Numbered from the stretch's first letter, positions 24,943 through 35,466 are shown. The stretch is 60,016 nucleotides of DNA from an uncultured Prevotella sp. (GCA_902477645.1 CABSIA010000001.1:1-60016), one strand, 5' to 3'. Program-made: numbers and translations. Notes: generated by a model from the letters alone, not told the origin.

Positions 24943-27105
24943 GTGAGCAAGTTTGACTACAACAAAATAATGCCCCGATACAACGCATTCGCAATTATAT
25001 TAACAATTATTGCACTATGCGTAATTGGAAAAGCAATATATATAATGACTGCCAAAAAAGACTATTGGGTAAAGGTGGCAGACAGAGTGAAGAGAGACAG
25101 CGTGAGCGTGGCTCCCACACGTGGAAATATTCTGAGCTGCGACGGAGAACTTATGGCAAGCTCGCTGCCTGAGTTCAAAGTATATATGGACTTCCAGCAA
25201 CTTCACGACGCCAAAAACGACAGCCTGTGGCAGGCAAAACTCGATTCCATCTGCATGGGGCTGACCGACATTTTTCCCGAAAAACCGGCATCGGCTTTCA
25301 AGGAGCATCTTCAGGAAGGCTTCAACAAGAAAAGCCGTCACTGGCCTATATGGAGAAGAAGAGTGGACTACAACACTTTCACCGAAATTCAGATGCTGCC
25401 AGTGATAAAGCTTGGCAAATTCGCGTCGGGATTTCATAAAGAAGAATTCAACGCCCGACAGAGACCCTACGGCTCGCTGGCACGGCGTACGCTGGGCGAC
25501 ATGTTTGGCGCAAAAGACACCGCAAGATGCGGACTTGAGCTGACATACGACTCCATACTGAGAGGCACAAACGGAATTATACACCGCCGCAAGGTGCTTA
25601 ACAAATTCCTGAACATAACCGACACGCCGCCTATCGACGGTGCCGACATAGTGACAACAATAGATGTTGGCATGCAGGATTTGGCAGAGTGGTGCGTAAT
25701 CGACGAGCTGAAAGAGATAAACGGCAATGTGGGTGTGGCAATCGTAATGGAAGTCGCCACCGGCGACATAAAGGCCATCGTGAACATGGAGAAATGTATC
25801 GACGGCGAATACCGGGAGATAAAGAACCATGCTGTAAGCGATCTGCTCGAGCCTGGCTCTGTCTTCAAGACTGCCTCCATTCTCGTAGCACTGGACGACG
25901 GGGTGGTCGACACCACATACCGGGTGGAGACGGCTGGAGGCGTATGGCCCATGTACGGACGACAGATGAAAGACCACAACTGGCGGCGCGGAGGCTACGG
26001 CACAATATCTCTGCCAAGGTCGCTCGAGGTAAGCTCGAATATCGGCGTGAGCAGAATAATCGACGACCACTATCACAATTGTCCCGAGAAATTTGTTGAG
26101 GGCATATACCGCACAGGCCTCGCAAGCGACTTGCACATACCGCTTGTAGGATCGTCGCCGGCAAAGATAAGAATGCCGAAGAAAAACAACCGCGGACAGT
26201 GGCTTAACTGGAGCAAGACCGCACTGCCATGGATGAGTATAGGCTACGAGACACAGATACCGCCAATATCCACGCTGACCTTCTACAACGCCATAGCCAA
26301 CAACGGCAAGATGATGAGGCCACGCTTTGTGAAGCAGGTTGTCAAAGACGGCCAGGTGATAATGGAGTTTCCGCCAGAGGTGGTTAAAGGGCATGAGCAG
26401 ATAGCAAAGCCCCAGACCATAAAGACCATGCAGACCATTCTGGAGCATGTTGTCAGCCAGGGACTTGGCAAAAGGGCAGGCTCTACATCGTTCAAAGTAG
26501 CAGGAAAAACAGGTACGGCACAGATGTCGAAAGGTGCGGCCGGATACAAATCGGGCACAACGAGCTATCTTCTGTCGTTTGCCGGATATTTCCCTGCCGA
26601 CGCGCCAAGATACAGCTGCATAGTATGTCTGCAGAAATCTGGACTTCCCGCATCGGGCGGCACCATGAGCGGCGCTGTTTTCCACAATATTTCTGAGGGG
26701 ATTATGGCTCAGGACATTAAGCTCGACGTGCAGGACGCCAAAGACTCCACAAGCATTCTTATGCCCGATGTGAAAGACGGCGACATACTGGCTGCCGAAT
26801 TTGTGTTGTCTAAACTCGGCATAAAGACAAATGCCAACACCGATAAAAACAGCAGCGGCAACTTTGCAAAATGGGGCACGGCGGCGATTGTCTCTGGAGG
26901 CATAGAGCTGAACAAAACCAGGCAACTGGACAAGAGATACATTCCGAATGTCGTAGGCATGGGCGCGCGCGACGCCGTTTATCTCATAGAGAGCCGTGGC
27001 GTGAAATGCAGGTTACAGGGGCGTGGACGCATAGTAAAGCAAAGTCTTGAGCCAGGGCACTATATTAAAAAAGGTGACTGCTGTCTGCTCACGCTCGAAA
27101 ACTGA
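24943..27105 (+). CDS. ftsI: Septal peptidoglycan transpeptidase FtsI (PBP3), with PASTA domain
   Basis: 720 residues, starting at GTG. One N-terminal membrane helix, a pedestal dimerisation domain, then the transpeptidase with SVFK (Ser near residue 306), the SSN motif and KTGT (GKTGTAQ). The C-terminal about 65 residues (YIPNVVGMGARDAVYLIESRG) are a PASTA domain. It cross-links septal peptidoglycan together with FtsW. It lies between ftsL and murE. Confidence 0.96.
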   Translation: MSKFDYNKIMPRYNAFAIILTIIALCVIGKAIYIMTAKKDYWVKVADRVKRDSVSVAPTRGNILSCDGELMASSLPEFKVYMDFQQLHDAKNDSLWQAKLDSICMGLTDIFPEKPASAFKEHLQEGFNKKSRHWPIWRRRVDYNTFTEIQMLPVIKLGKFASGFHKEEFNARQRPYGSLARRTLGDMFGAKDTARCGLELTYDSILRGTNGIIHRRKVLNKFLNITDTPPIDGADIVTTIDVGMQDLAEWCVIDELKEINGNVGVAIVMEVATGDIKAIVNMEKCIDGEYREIKNHAVSDLLEPGSVFKTASILVALDDGVVDTTYRVETAGGVWPMYGRQMKDHNWRRGGYGTISLPRSLEVSSNIGVSRIIDDHYHNCPEKFVEGIYRTGLASDLHIPLVGSSPAKIRMPKKNNRGQWLNWSKTALPWMSIGYETQIPPISTLTFYNAIANNGKMMRPRFVKQVVKDGQVIMEFPPEVVKGHEQIAKPQTIKTMQTILEHVVSQGLGKRAGSTSFKVAGKTGTAQMSKGAAGYKSGTTSYLLSFAGYFPADAPRYSCIVCLQKSGLPASGGTMSGAVFHNISEGIMAQDIKLDVQDAKDSTSILMPDVKDGDILAAEFVLSKLGIKTNANTDKNSSGNFAKWGTAAIVSGGIELNKTRQLDKRYIPNVVGMGARDAVYLIESRGVKCRLQGRGRIVKQSLEPGHYIKKGDCCLLTLEN

Positions 27106-27157
27106 CAAGCCACCAGACGGCAGGCAATAAAAATATTGATTAAAACAACATAAGAAC

Positions 27158-28609
27158 ATGGAACTAAAGGAGCTAATCGTAAACATAAAGCCTCTCGAAA
27201 TCATCGGAGACGCAGAGGTTGACATCACTGGCGTGAACATTGACTCGCGCCGCATCGGAAACGGTCACCTCTTCATAGCAATGAAAGGCACCCAAGTAGA
27301 CGGTCACAAATTCATACCAAAGGCCATTGAGCTTGGCGCAAAGGCTGTGCTTTGTGAGGAGAGGCCAGAACTGCCTGCCGACGGCGTGACATACGTTGTT
27401 GTTGAGTCTACAGAAGACTGCGTGGGCAAAGTTGCTACAATGTTCTATGGAAATCCGTCAGGCAAACTTCGTCTCGTAGGAGTGACAGGAACAAACGGCA
27501 AAACCACAATCGCAACTTTGCTTTACAACATGTTCCGCAAAATGGGGCACAAATGCGGACTGCTCTCAACCGTCTGCAACTACATTGAGGGCGAGGCTAT
27601 TCCCGCCGACCACACTACCCCCGACCCCATTGAGCTGAACCGCCTGCTCGCCATGATGGTTGAGGCAGGATGCGAGTATGTGTTCATGGAGTGCTCAAGC
27701 CATGCAATTGCGCAGAAGAGAATTGGAGGCCTGAGATTTGCGGGAGGTATATTCACAAACCTCACACGCGACCACCTGGACTATCACAAGACTTTCGAGA
27801 ACTACAGGGATGCGAAAAAGGCATTCTTCGACATGCTCCCGAAAACAGCATTTGCCATAACCAACGCCGATGACAAAAACGGCATGGTAATGGTGCAGAA
27901 CACCAAGGCACTGGTAAAAACCTATTCCACAAGGCAGATGGCTGACTTTAAGGCCCGGATTTTGGAATGCCATTTCGAGGGCATGTATCTCGAAATAGAC
28001 GGCAACGAGGTTGGCGTGCAGTTCATCGGGAAATTCAATGTCAGCAACCTGCTTGCCGTTTACGGTGCGGCAAAAATGCTTGGCAAGAGCACACAAGACA
28101 TTCTGCTCGTGCTGAGCACTCTGAAGAGCGTGAGCGGCAGGTTGGAGCCTATACACTCGCCAGAGGGATATACCGCAATCGTAGACTATGCCCACACCCC
28201 CGACGCATTGGAGAATGTGCTGAGCGCCATACACGAGGTGCTTAACGGAAAAGGCTCTGTGATAACGGTTTGCGGAGCTGGTGGAAACCGTGACAAGGGC
28301 AAACGTCCGCTGATGGCTAAAGAGGCTGTCAAGAACAGCGACAAAGTCATAATAACAAGCGACAATCCACGTTTCGAGGAGCCACAAGACATCATCAACG
28401 ACATGCTCGCAGGACTGAATGCCACCCAGATGAGGAAAGTTATCTCCATAGCCGACAGAGCAGAGGCCATCAAAACGGCATGCATGCTGGCCCGAAAAGG
28501 CGACGTAATTCTCGTCGCTGGCAAGGGGCACGAGGACTATCAGGAAATTAAGGGCATAAAGCACCATTTTGACGACAGAGAGGTTCTGCGGTCAATATTC
28601 GGGAAATAA
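27158..28609 (+). CDS. murE: UDP-MurNAc-L-Ala-D-Glu:meso-diaminopimelate ligase
   Basis: 483 residues. ATP-binding GTNGKTT, the central Lys region, YAHTPDALENVL and the C-terminal DNPR motif (ITSDNPRFEEP) are present. DNPR is the signature for meso-diaminopimelate specificity, so the organism should make DAP-type peptidoglycan. It acts in the cytoplasm on the third residue of the stem peptide. Confidence 0.97.
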   Translation: MELKELIVNIKPLEIIGDAEVDITGVNIDSRRIGNGHLFIAMKGTQVDGHKFIPKAIELGAKAVLCEERPELPADGVTYVVVESTEDCVGKVATMFYGNPSGKLRLVGVTGTNGKTTIATLLYNMFRKMGHKCGLLSTVCNYIEGEAIPADHTTPDPIELNRLLAMMVEAGCEYVFMECSSHAIAQKRIGGLRFAGGIFTNLTRDHLDYHKTFENYRDAKKAFFDMLPKTAFAITNADDKNGMVMVQNTKALVKTYSTRQMADFKARILECHFEGMYLEIDGNEVGVQFIGKFNVSNLLAVYGAAKMLGKSTQDILLVLSTLKSVSGRLEPIHSPEGYTAIVDYAHTPDALENVLSAIHEVLNGKGSVITVCGAGGNRDKGKRPLMAKEAVKNSDKVIITSDNPRFEEPQDIINDMLAGLNATQMRKVISIADRAEAIKTACMLARKGDVILVAGKGHEDYQEIKGIKHHFDDREVLRSIFGK

Positions 28610-28647
28610 CAACCGATACCAATATCAAAACATAAAACGACAGTAAT

Positions 28648-29916
28648 ATGTTATACTATCTTTTCAGATTTCTTGAGGAATATGGCATCTCCGGCTCGCA
28701 CCTATGGGGTTACATCTCCTTCCGTGCCCTGCTGGCGCTTATCTTTTCGCTTGTAATCTCGGCGTGGTTTGGCGAGAAGTTCATAAAATTTTTAAAGAGC
28801 AAGCAGATAACGGAGACTCAGCGCGACGCGTCGATAGACCCGTTCGGAACAAAGAAAATCGGTGTCCCGTCTATGGGCGGCATCATAATCATAGTGTCTA
28901 TACTTATCCCCGTGCTGCTGCTCGGCAGACTGCGCAACATATATCTGATATTGATGATTATCACCACCGTATGGCTCGGCTTTCTCGGCGGCATGGACGA
29001 TTTCATAAAGATATTCAAGCGCAACAAAGAAGGGCTGAAAGGCAAGTACAAGATTATTGGGCAAGTAGGCATAGGCCTGATAGTTGGCTTGGTATTATGG
29101 TCATCGCCCGATGTGAAAATGAACGAGAACCTCGCCATCGACCGTCAGGGACAAGAGACTGTAGTCACTCACAGAGCTGTTGCCGAGAAATCGCTTAAGA
29201 CAACTATCCCGTTTGTCAAAAATCACAATCTCGACTATTCAAACATCATGTCGTTCTGCGGAAAATACAAAACTGCCGCAGGATGGATTTTGTTTGTCAT
29301 AATGACAATATTGGTAGTCACCGCGGTAAGCAACGGAGCCAACCTGAACGACGGCATGGACGGCATGTGCGCCGGAAACTCCGCAATAATAGGTGTGGCG
29401 CTTGGAATACTCGCCTACGTAAGCTCGCATATAGAATTTGCGCAATACCTCAACATAATGTACATTCCTGACAGTCAAGAGCTTGTAGTATTTATGTGCG
29501 CTTTCATCGGAGCACTGATAGGTTTCTTGTGGTATAATGCTTATCCCGCCCAGGTGTTCATGGGCGACACTGGCTCTCTGACCATCGGCGGCATCATTGC
29601 CGTAGGCGCGATCATCATTCACAAAGAGCTGCTGCTGCCGATACTGTGCGGCATATTCTTTGTTGAGAGCCTCAGCGTGATGATGCAGGTGTGGTACTAC
29701 AAACTTGGAAAGCGGAAAGGCAGAAAACAACGCATATTCAAGAGAACGCCTATTCACGACAACTTCAGAACTACAGACGAGCAGCTGGATCCGGAATGCA
29801 CATACGTGATAAAAAGCCCTCATTCGGCTAAGCACGAGTCTAAGATAACTATAAGATTTTGGATTATATCCATAATTCTTGCCGCCCTGACTATCATAAC
29901 GCTGAAGATAAGATAA
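28648..29916 (+). CDS. mraY: Phospho-N-acetylmuramoyl-pentapeptide transferase
   Basis: 422 residues with about ten membrane helices. The family motifs SMGGI, FLGGMDDFIK, NLNDGMDGM and FMGDTGSL are present, as is the HDNFR-like cytoplasmic loop near the end. It transfers phospho-MurNAc-pentapeptide to undecaprenyl phosphate, making lipid I. The insertion of about 50 residues between helices (from KMNENLAIDRQGQ) is seen in other Bacteroidetes MraY proteins. Confidence 0.97.
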   Translation: MLYYLFRFLEEYGISGSHLWGYISFRALLALIFSLVISAWFGEKFIKFLKSKQITETQRDASIDPFGTKKIGVPSMGGIIIIVSILIPVLLLGRLRNIYLILMIITTVWLGFLGGMDDFIKIFKRNKEGLKGKYKIIGQVGIGLIVGLVLWSSPDVKMNENLAIDRQGQETVVTHRAVAEKSLKTTIPFVKNHNLDYSNIMSFCGKYKTAAGWILFVIMTILVVTAVSNGANLNDGMDGMCAGNSAIIGVALGILAYVSSHIEFAQYLNIMYIPDSQELVVFMCAFIGALIGFLWYNAYPAQVFMGDTGSLTIGGIIAVGAIIIHKELLLPILCGIFFVESLSVMMQVWYYKLGKRKGRKQRIFKRTPIHDNFRTTDEQLDPECTYVIKSPHSAKHESKITIRFWIISIILAALTIITLKIR

Positions 29917-29981
29917 GTTGACAACGCGCCCTGACTGCTTGCTGATGAGCTTGCGGATAAGGGGCTAATATGCAACAAAAC

Positions 29982-30198
29982 TCGCCCTGAAAGGGCAGAA
30001 GGCGCATAGCCCAGGGCAACGCCCTGGGTTAGCATGACGTAACAAGTCTATGCGCCCTGAAAGGGCACAGACGTTAAAAAAAGGCGATTACGCCTATGCC
30101 CTTTCAGGGCGCATTCCTCTCGCATTCATTGCGACCCAGGGCGTCGCTACGCTTTGCCCTGGGCTAATCGGCAATTGGGCTTTCAGCCCGCGCTGCTT
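29982..30198. repeat. Palindromic intergenic repeats (GCCCTGAAAGGGC and CCCAGGGC...GCCCTGGG)
   Basis: The mraY-murD gap is packed with inverted repeats. CGCCCTGAAAGGGC occurs at 29983 and 30053 and in reverse at 30098. CCCAGGGCAACGCCCTGGG lies at 30010, and a longer version (CCCAGGG...CCCTGGG) spans 30135-30163, with another CTGAAAGCCC-like hairpin near 30178. This type of palindrome is common between genes in Bacteroidetes. No terminator T run follows, so the dcw transcript may pass through. Confidence 0.85.
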
Positions 30199-30233
30199 AC
30201 AAATAAATGGAAAAGCATAAAACACAAAAAACA

Positions 30234-31565
30234 ATGAAAAGGATTGTAATTTTAGGAGCCGGCGAAAGCGGTGCAGGAGCTGCAATACTGGCAAAGAAGG
30301 AAGGATTCGACGTATTCGTATCTGACATGTCGGCTATAAGCCCAAAATATAAGAAAGTGCTTGACGACCATAGCATAGCATGGGAGGAAGGACACCACAC
30401 GGAAGAGAAAATTCTGAATGCTGACGAGATAATTAAGAGCCCGGGCATTCCGAAAGAGGCTCCTATGATTAAGAAAATCATAGAAAAAGGCATACACATA
30501 ATAAGCGAGATAGAATTTGCCGGACGGTATACAAACTCAAAGATGATCTGCATAACAGGCAGTAACGGCAAGACTACAACAACCTCGCTCATCTACCACA
30601 TTTTCAAAGAGGCAGGCTACGATGCAGGACTGGCTGGCAACATCGGAAAAAGTCTGGCTCAGCAGGTGGCTGAGGACCCGCACGAATACTACATCATAGA
30701 GCTAAGCTCTTTCCAATTGGACAACATGTACGACTTCCGTGCCGATATTGCCATATTGCTCAACATAACTCCCGACCATCTCGACCGATACGACTTCTGT
30801 ATGCAGAACTATGTAGACTCGAAGATGAGAATTATCCAGAACCAGACCGAGAAAGACAGCTTCATTTTTTGGAACGACGACCCGATAATCAAAAAGGAAC
30901 TTGAGAAATACGACATCAAGTCTGTTATCTGCCCGTTCTCGGAGATAAAGGAAAAAGGCTCAATTGGCTATATCGAGGAGGGAAAATACACCCTGGAGAA
31001 GCCGACACCCTTCAACATGGAGCAGGAGGAGCTTTCTTTGTCTGGCAAACACAACATATACAACTCTCTCGCAGCAGGCATTGCGACCGAGATTGCGGGA
31101 ATTAAAAAAGATGTTATCAGAAAAAGCCTCAGCGACTTCCCCGGTGTTGAGCACCGTCTAGAAAAAGTTGCCAAGGTGGGCGGAGTAGAATATATCAACG
31201 ACTCGAAAGCCACAAATGTCGACGCCTGCTGGTATGCGCTCGAAAGCATGAAGACTCCGACTATTCTCATCATCGGCGGAAAAGACAAGGGCAATGACTA
31301 CAACGCCATAAAGCCGCTTGTGAGGAAAAAGTGCGTCGGACTGGTATATCTCGGTGCCGACAACAAGAAACTCCATGACAACTTCGACGGCATGGGCATA
31401 CCTGTAAAAGACACCCATTCGATGAAAGAATGCGTAGAGGCGTGCTACAACATGGCAAAGCCTGGCGACACGGTTCTGCTGAGTCCATGCTGTGCAAGTT
31501 TCGATCTGTTCAAGAATATGGAAGACAGAGGTGAGCAATTCAAAACATTGGTAAGAAACCTGTAA
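30234..31565 (+). CDS. murD: UDP-N-acetylmuramoyl-L-alanine:D-glutamate ligase
   Basis: 443 residues from MKRIVILGAGESG; nine extra upstream codons (from 30207) lie against the palindromic repeats and are probably not used. The ATP loop GSNGKTTTTSL, the ELSSFQLD motif, NDSKATNV and GGKDKGNDY mark the Mur ligase domains. It adds D-Glu to UDP-MurNAc-L-Ala. Confidence 0.96.
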   Translation: MKRIVILGAGESGAGAAILAKKEGFDVFVSDMSAISPKYKKVLDDHSIAWEEGHHTEEKILNADEIIKSPGIPKEAPMIKKIIEKGIHIISEIEFAGRYTNSKMICITGSNGKTTTTSLIYHIFKEAGYDAGLAGNIGKSLAQQVAEDPHEYYIIELSSFQLDNMYDFRADIAILLNITPDHLDRYDFCMQNYVDSKMRIIQNQTEKDSFIFWNDDPIIKKELEKYDIKSVICPFSEIKEKGSIGYIEEGKYTLEKPTPFNMEQEELSLSGKHNIYNSLAAGIATEIAGIKKDVIRKSLSDFPGVEHRLEKVAKVGGVEYINDSKATNVDACWYALESMKTPTILIIGGKDKGNDYNAIKPLVRKKCVGLVYLGADNKKLHDNFDGMGIPVKDTHSMKECVEACYNMAKPGDTVLLSPCCASFDLFKNMEDRGEQFKTLVRNL

Positions 31566-31618
31566 GGATGAATACCGGAAAAGCGGCAAAACAAAAAAAG
31601 ATGTAAGCAAAACAAAAA

Positions 31619-32896
31619 ATGAACAGCAAGACATTAGGCAACATATTCAAAGGCGACAAGGTGATATGGATGGTTTTCTTCTTCCTTTGTGTCATCAGTG
31701 TCATAGAGGTGTTCTCAGCCTCTTCTGAGCTGACATACAAGGGCGGGAACTATATGGCACCAATACTCAAGCACATGGGACTTCTTCTTGTGGGCATAGT
31801 GTGCATGGTGATAACCTTAAACATCAAATGTAAATACTTTAAGATAGCAACCATTATCTTGTTGGTGCTATCGATAATAATGCTGCTTGGAGTGCTGATA
31901 ACAGGAGAATCAACAAACGGCGCACAACGGTGGATTGGGATAATGGGATTTCAATTCCAGCCGTCAGAACTTGCCAAAGGAGCCGTAATATTGGCTACAG
32001 CCCAGATACTAAGTGCCATGCAAACAGAGAATGGAGCCGACAAGAACGCACTAAAGTATATATTGTTTATCTGGTTCCTTATCGTTCCTCTGATTATGGT
32101 TGAGAACCTCTCTACGGCCGTGCTCCTCTCTGCGGTGGTTTTCATTATGATGATTATAGGAAGAGTGCCAGGCAGACAGCTTGGAAAACTATTAGGAATT
32201 TTGGCTCTTGGTGTCGTTTTTATGGTATCACTAATATGGATTACAGGTACCGACCAAAATGAAAAAACAGAAAACAACACTCTCACAGAACAAGTGGCAA
32301 AAAAGGAAGATACTCCAAAAAGCAAAAAGGTTTTACACCGCATGGATACATGGAAGTCGAGAATCAACAAGTTCCTAAACCACAAAGAAGTCGCCCCAGA
32401 AGATGTCGACCTCGATAAAGATGCACAGACAGCTCACGCCAACATTGCCATTGCAACATCAAACGGATATGGCAAAGGCCCAGGAAACTCTGTAGAGAGA
32501 GATTTCCTGTCTCAAGCTTTCAGTGACTTCATATTTGCCATAATAATTGAGGAGATGGGGATAGAAGGCGCCCTGTTTGTCGCTCTGTTATATATAATAC
32601 TGCTGTTCCGCACAGGCAGAATTGCCGGCCGCTGCGAGAACAACTTCCCCGCACTGCTCGCCATGGGGCTTGCATTGCTGCTCGTGACACAGGCTCTGTT
32701 CAACATGTGTGTGGCAGTGGGACTTGCCCCCGTAACAGGACAGCCACTTCCCCTAATAAGCCGGGGAGGAACATCGACAATCATAAATTGTGTATACATA
32801 GGCGCAATTCTCAGCATAAGCCGCTCGGCTAAAAAGAAACAGACACAGGAGACTGCGACGGCAAACAGGACGGCATCAATGGCAATTGCAAAATAA
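31619..32896 (+). CDS. ftsW: Septal peptidoglycan glycosyltransferase FtsW (SEDS family)
   Basis: 425 residues, about ten membrane helices. The SEDS landmarks are visible: GAQRWIGIMGFQFQPSELAK and, near the end, GLAPVTGQPLPLISRGGTS. A hydrophilic loop of about 70 residues (DQNEKTENNT onward) sits between helices and may be periplasmic. It polymerises lipid II together with FtsI. Confidence 0.95.
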   Translation: MNSKTLGNIFKGDKVIWMVFFFLCVISVIEVFSASSELTYKGGNYMAPILKHMGLLLVGIVCMVITLNIKCKYFKIATIILLVLSIIMLLGVLITGESTNGAQRWIGIMGFQFQPSELAKGAVILATAQILSAMQTENGADKNALKYILFIWFLIVPLIMVENLSTAVLLSAVVFIMMIIGRVPGRQLGKLLGILALGVVFMVSLIWITGTDQNEKTENNTLTEQVAKKEDTPKSKKVLHRMDTWKSRINKFLNHKEVAPEDVDLDKDAQTAHANIAIATSNGYGKGPGNSVERDFLSQAFSDFIFAIIIEEMGIEGALFVALLYIILLFRTGRIAGRCENNFPALLAMGLALLLVTQALFNMCVAVGLAPVTGQPLPLISRGGTSTIINCVYIGAILSISRSAKKKQTQETATANRTASMAIAK

Positions 32897-32931
32897 TCAT
32901 CTGAAAAATAGCCCAGATAGAAAATTTTGAT

Positions 32932-32939
32932 TACTTTTG
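32932..32939 (+). promoter_or_regulatory. Possible internal promoter before murG
   Basis: TACTTTTG followed by CA, 26 bases upstream of the murG ATG; there is no TTTG at the right distance. It could supply extra transcription of murG-ftsZ. Confidence 0.4.
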
Positions 32940-32964
32940 CAAAAAACATAGCATCAATAAGAAG

Positions 32965-34077
32965 ATGGACAACAGTTTAAGAATTATCATCAGCGGTGGA
33001 GGCACGGGAGGACACATATTCCCTGCCATTTCAATAGCAAATGCTATTAAGGCAAAACACCCAGAAGCAGAAATTCTGTTTGTAGGCGCACAAGGGCGCA
33101 TGGAAATGCAACGTGTGCCGGCAGCAGGCTACGAGATAAAAGGATTGCCAATATGCGGCTTCGACAGAAAACATATTCTGAAAAACATTGCTGTGATATT
33201 CAGGATACTGAAAAGCCAGCACATGGCAAAGAAGATTATCAAAGACTTCAAGCCTATGGCGGCTGTTGGAGTTGGCGGATATGCCAGCGGGCCTACACTC
33301 AACAAATGCGCAGAGATGGGAATACCGTGCCTGATACAGGAACAAAACTCATACGCAGGCGTAACAAACAAACTCTTGGCAAAAAAGGCTGATAAGATTT
33401 GTGTGGCATACGAAGGTATGGAGAGATTTTTTCCAAAAGAAAAAATTATCATGACAGGAAATCCTGTCAGACAAAATGTTTTGGGAAACAGCATGACCAA
33501 AGAGGAGGCACGAAAGACTTTCGGACTTAATCCTGACAAAAAAACAATTCTTGTCGTAGGCGGAAGTCTCGGGGCAAGAACCATAAACGAGAGCATTCTG
33601 AACCACCTTGACATGGTTGAAAGCGCCGATGTGCAGATTATCTGGCAAACCGGAAAATACTACAACAAGTCCATTATGGACACTTTGAGCCAGCATAAGC
33701 CTGTTGAGAACCTGAAGGTCACAGACTTCATTGGCGATATGGGCGCGGCATACAAGGCTGCCGACTTGGTGATAAGCCGTGCCGGAGCAAGCTCAATCAG
33801 CGAGTTCTGCCTCTTGGGAACACCTGTAATTCTTGTGCCAAGCCCGAACGTGGCAGAAGACCACCAGACAAAGAACGCCATGGCACTGGTAAACAAGGAT
33901 GCGGCGCTGTATGTAAAGGATGCAGAGGCACCGCAGATATTGCTCTCTACGGCATTGGCAACCGTAAACGACGACAAGAAGCTCAACAGCTTGAGCGAAA
34001 ACATAAAAAAACTCGGACTGAAAAACTCTGCCGACATAATTGCCGACGAGGTGATAAAACTCGCAACAGGGAAATAG
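32965..34077 (+). CDS. murG: UDP-GlcNAc:undecaprenyl-pyrophosphoryl-MurNAc-pentapeptide transferase
   Basis: 370 residues, GT-B fold of family GT28. N-terminal glycine loop GGGTGGHIFPA, central VGGSLGARTIN and the donor-site RAGASSISEFCLLG with a following EDHQTKNA. It makes lipid II from lipid I on the inner face of the membrane. Confidence 0.97.
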   Translation: MDNSLRIIISGGGTGGHIFPAISIANAIKAKHPEAEILFVGAQGRMEMQRVPAAGYEIKGLPICGFDRKHILKNIAVIFRILKSQHMAKKIIKDFKPMAAVGVGGYASGPTLNKCAEMGIPCLIQEQNSYAGVTNKLLAKKADKICVAYEGMERFFPKEKIIMTGNPVRQNVLGNSMTKEEARKTFGLNPDKKTILVVGGSLGARTINESILNHLDMVESADVQIIWQTGKYYNKSIMDTLSQHKPVENLKVTDFIGDMGAAYKAADLVISRAGASSISEFCLLGTPVILVPSPNVAEDHQTKNAMALVNKDAALYVKDAEAPQILLSTALATVNDDKKLNSLSENIKKLGLKNSADIIADEVIKLATGK

Positions 34078-34089
34078 AAAGACTAAGAA

Positions 34090-35466
34090 ATGGAAATAAA
34101 AGACATAAAAGCAGCATACTTCATCGGATGCGGCGGAATTGGAATGAGCGCCATTGCAAGATACTTTATGAATAAAGGCATTGTAGTGGCCGGGTACGAC
34201 AAAACACCGTCGAAACTGACAGGGCAGCTCGAAAAAGAGGGCATGCTGATACACTATACAGAAAACACAGATGAGATACCACACGCATGCAAAGACCCGA
34301 AATCGTGTCTCGTAGTCTACACCCCTGCCGTTCCTGCCAACCACAAAGAACTGGCATTCTTCCGTGAAGGCGGATTTGAGATTGAGAAACGCGCTCAGGT
34401 GCTCGGTACTCTGACACGCACACATAAAGGCCTGTGCGTGGCTGGCACACACGGCAAGACCACGACATCGACAATGTGCGCCCATATAATGCACCAGAGC
34501 AGCATTGACTGCAACGCATTCCTCGGCGGCATTTCAAAAAACTATGGCACCAACTACATTCTCTCCGACACAAGCGACTATGTGGTTATCGAAGCCGATG
34601 AGTTCGACCGCTCGTTCCACTGGCTCCGCCCATGGATGAGCGTCATAACAGCAACAGACCCCGACCACCTCGACATTTACGGGACAAAAGAGGCTTATCT
34701 GGAGAGTTTCCGCCACTACACAGAGCTGATACAGCCAGGAGGCGCGCTGATTATCCATAAAGACCTTGAAATGAGACAGAACGTGCAAGAAGGTGTAAAA
34801 GTCTACGAGTACTCACTCGACAAAGGCGATTTCCATGCCGAAAACATACGCATCGACAACGGCACCATCACCTTCGACTTCATCTCGCCAATCGGGAATG
34901 TCAAAGATGTAGAGCTGGGCAACCCCGTGCCAATCAACATCGAGAACGGCGTGGCAGCCATGGCCATGGCGCAATTGAGCGGATGCAACGCCAAGGAGCT
35001 GAAATACGGAATGGCAACCTATCGTGGTGTAGACCGCCGCTTTGATTTCGGCATCAAGAACGACCGGCATGTGCTGATATCCGACTATGCACATCACCCG
35101 AACGAGATTTTCCAAAGCGCACGCAGCATAAAACAGCTGTACAGCAACCGCAAGATAACGGCAATATTCCAGCCGCACCTGTACACCCGCACACGTGACT
35201 TTTACAAGGAATTTGCCGAGGCGCTGAGCCAGCTCGACGAGGTTATCCTCTGCGACATCTATCCTGCGCGCGAGGAGCCGATACCAGGAGTCAGCAGCAA
35301 ACTGATATACGACAATCTGGCTGAAGGCGTGGAAAAGAGCATGGTCAAGAAAGAGGACGTCACCGGACTCGTGAAAAACAGAGATTTCGACGTGCTGGTA
35401 ATCCTCGGAGCCGGCGACTTAGACAACCAAGTACCACAAATTGCTAAAATTATCGAAAACAAATAA
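34090..35466 (+). CDS. murC: UDP-N-acetylmuramate:L-alanine ligase
   Basis: 458 residues. N-terminal GCGGIGMSAIAR, ATP loop GTHGKTTTSTM, VIEADEFDRSF and DYAHHPNEI. It adds L-Ala to UDP-MurNAc, the first stem-peptide step. Its stop codon directly abuts the ftsQ start. Confidence 0.97.
   Translation: MEIKDIKAAYFIGCGGIGMSAIARYFMNKGIVVAGYDKTPSKLTGQLEKEGMLIHYTENTDEIPHACKDPKSCLVVYTPAVPANHKELAFFREGGFEIEKRAQVLGTLTRTHKGLCVAGTHGKTTTSTMCAHIMHQSSIDCNAFLGGISKNYGTNYILSDTSDYVVIEADEFDRSFHWLRPWMSVITATDPDHLDIYGTKEAYLESFRHYTELIQPGGALIIHKDLEMRQNVQEGVKVYEYSLDKGDFHAENIRIDNGTITFDFISPIGNVKDVELGNPVPINIENGVAAMAMAQLSGCNAKELKYGMATYRGVDRRFDFGIKNDRHVLISDYAHHPNEIFQSARSIKQLYSNRKITAIFQPHLYTRTRDFYKEFAEALSQLDEVILCDIYPAREEPIPGVSSKLIYDNLAEGVEKSMVKKEDVTGLVKNRDFDVLVILGAGDLDNQVPQIAKIIENK

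Noticed and set aside
25015..26925. A 636-codon open frame antisense to ftsI
   Set aside because: It mirrors the codon pattern of the real gene on the plus strand, has no recognisable domain, and ftsI is certain. Similar long antisense frames over ftsZ (37789-39198), murE (27695-28567) and gyrB (42020-42883) are rejected for the same reason.
29982..30198. CRISPR-like array
   Set aside because: The repeats are palindromes of unequal length and spacing with no unique spacers and no cas genes in the window.
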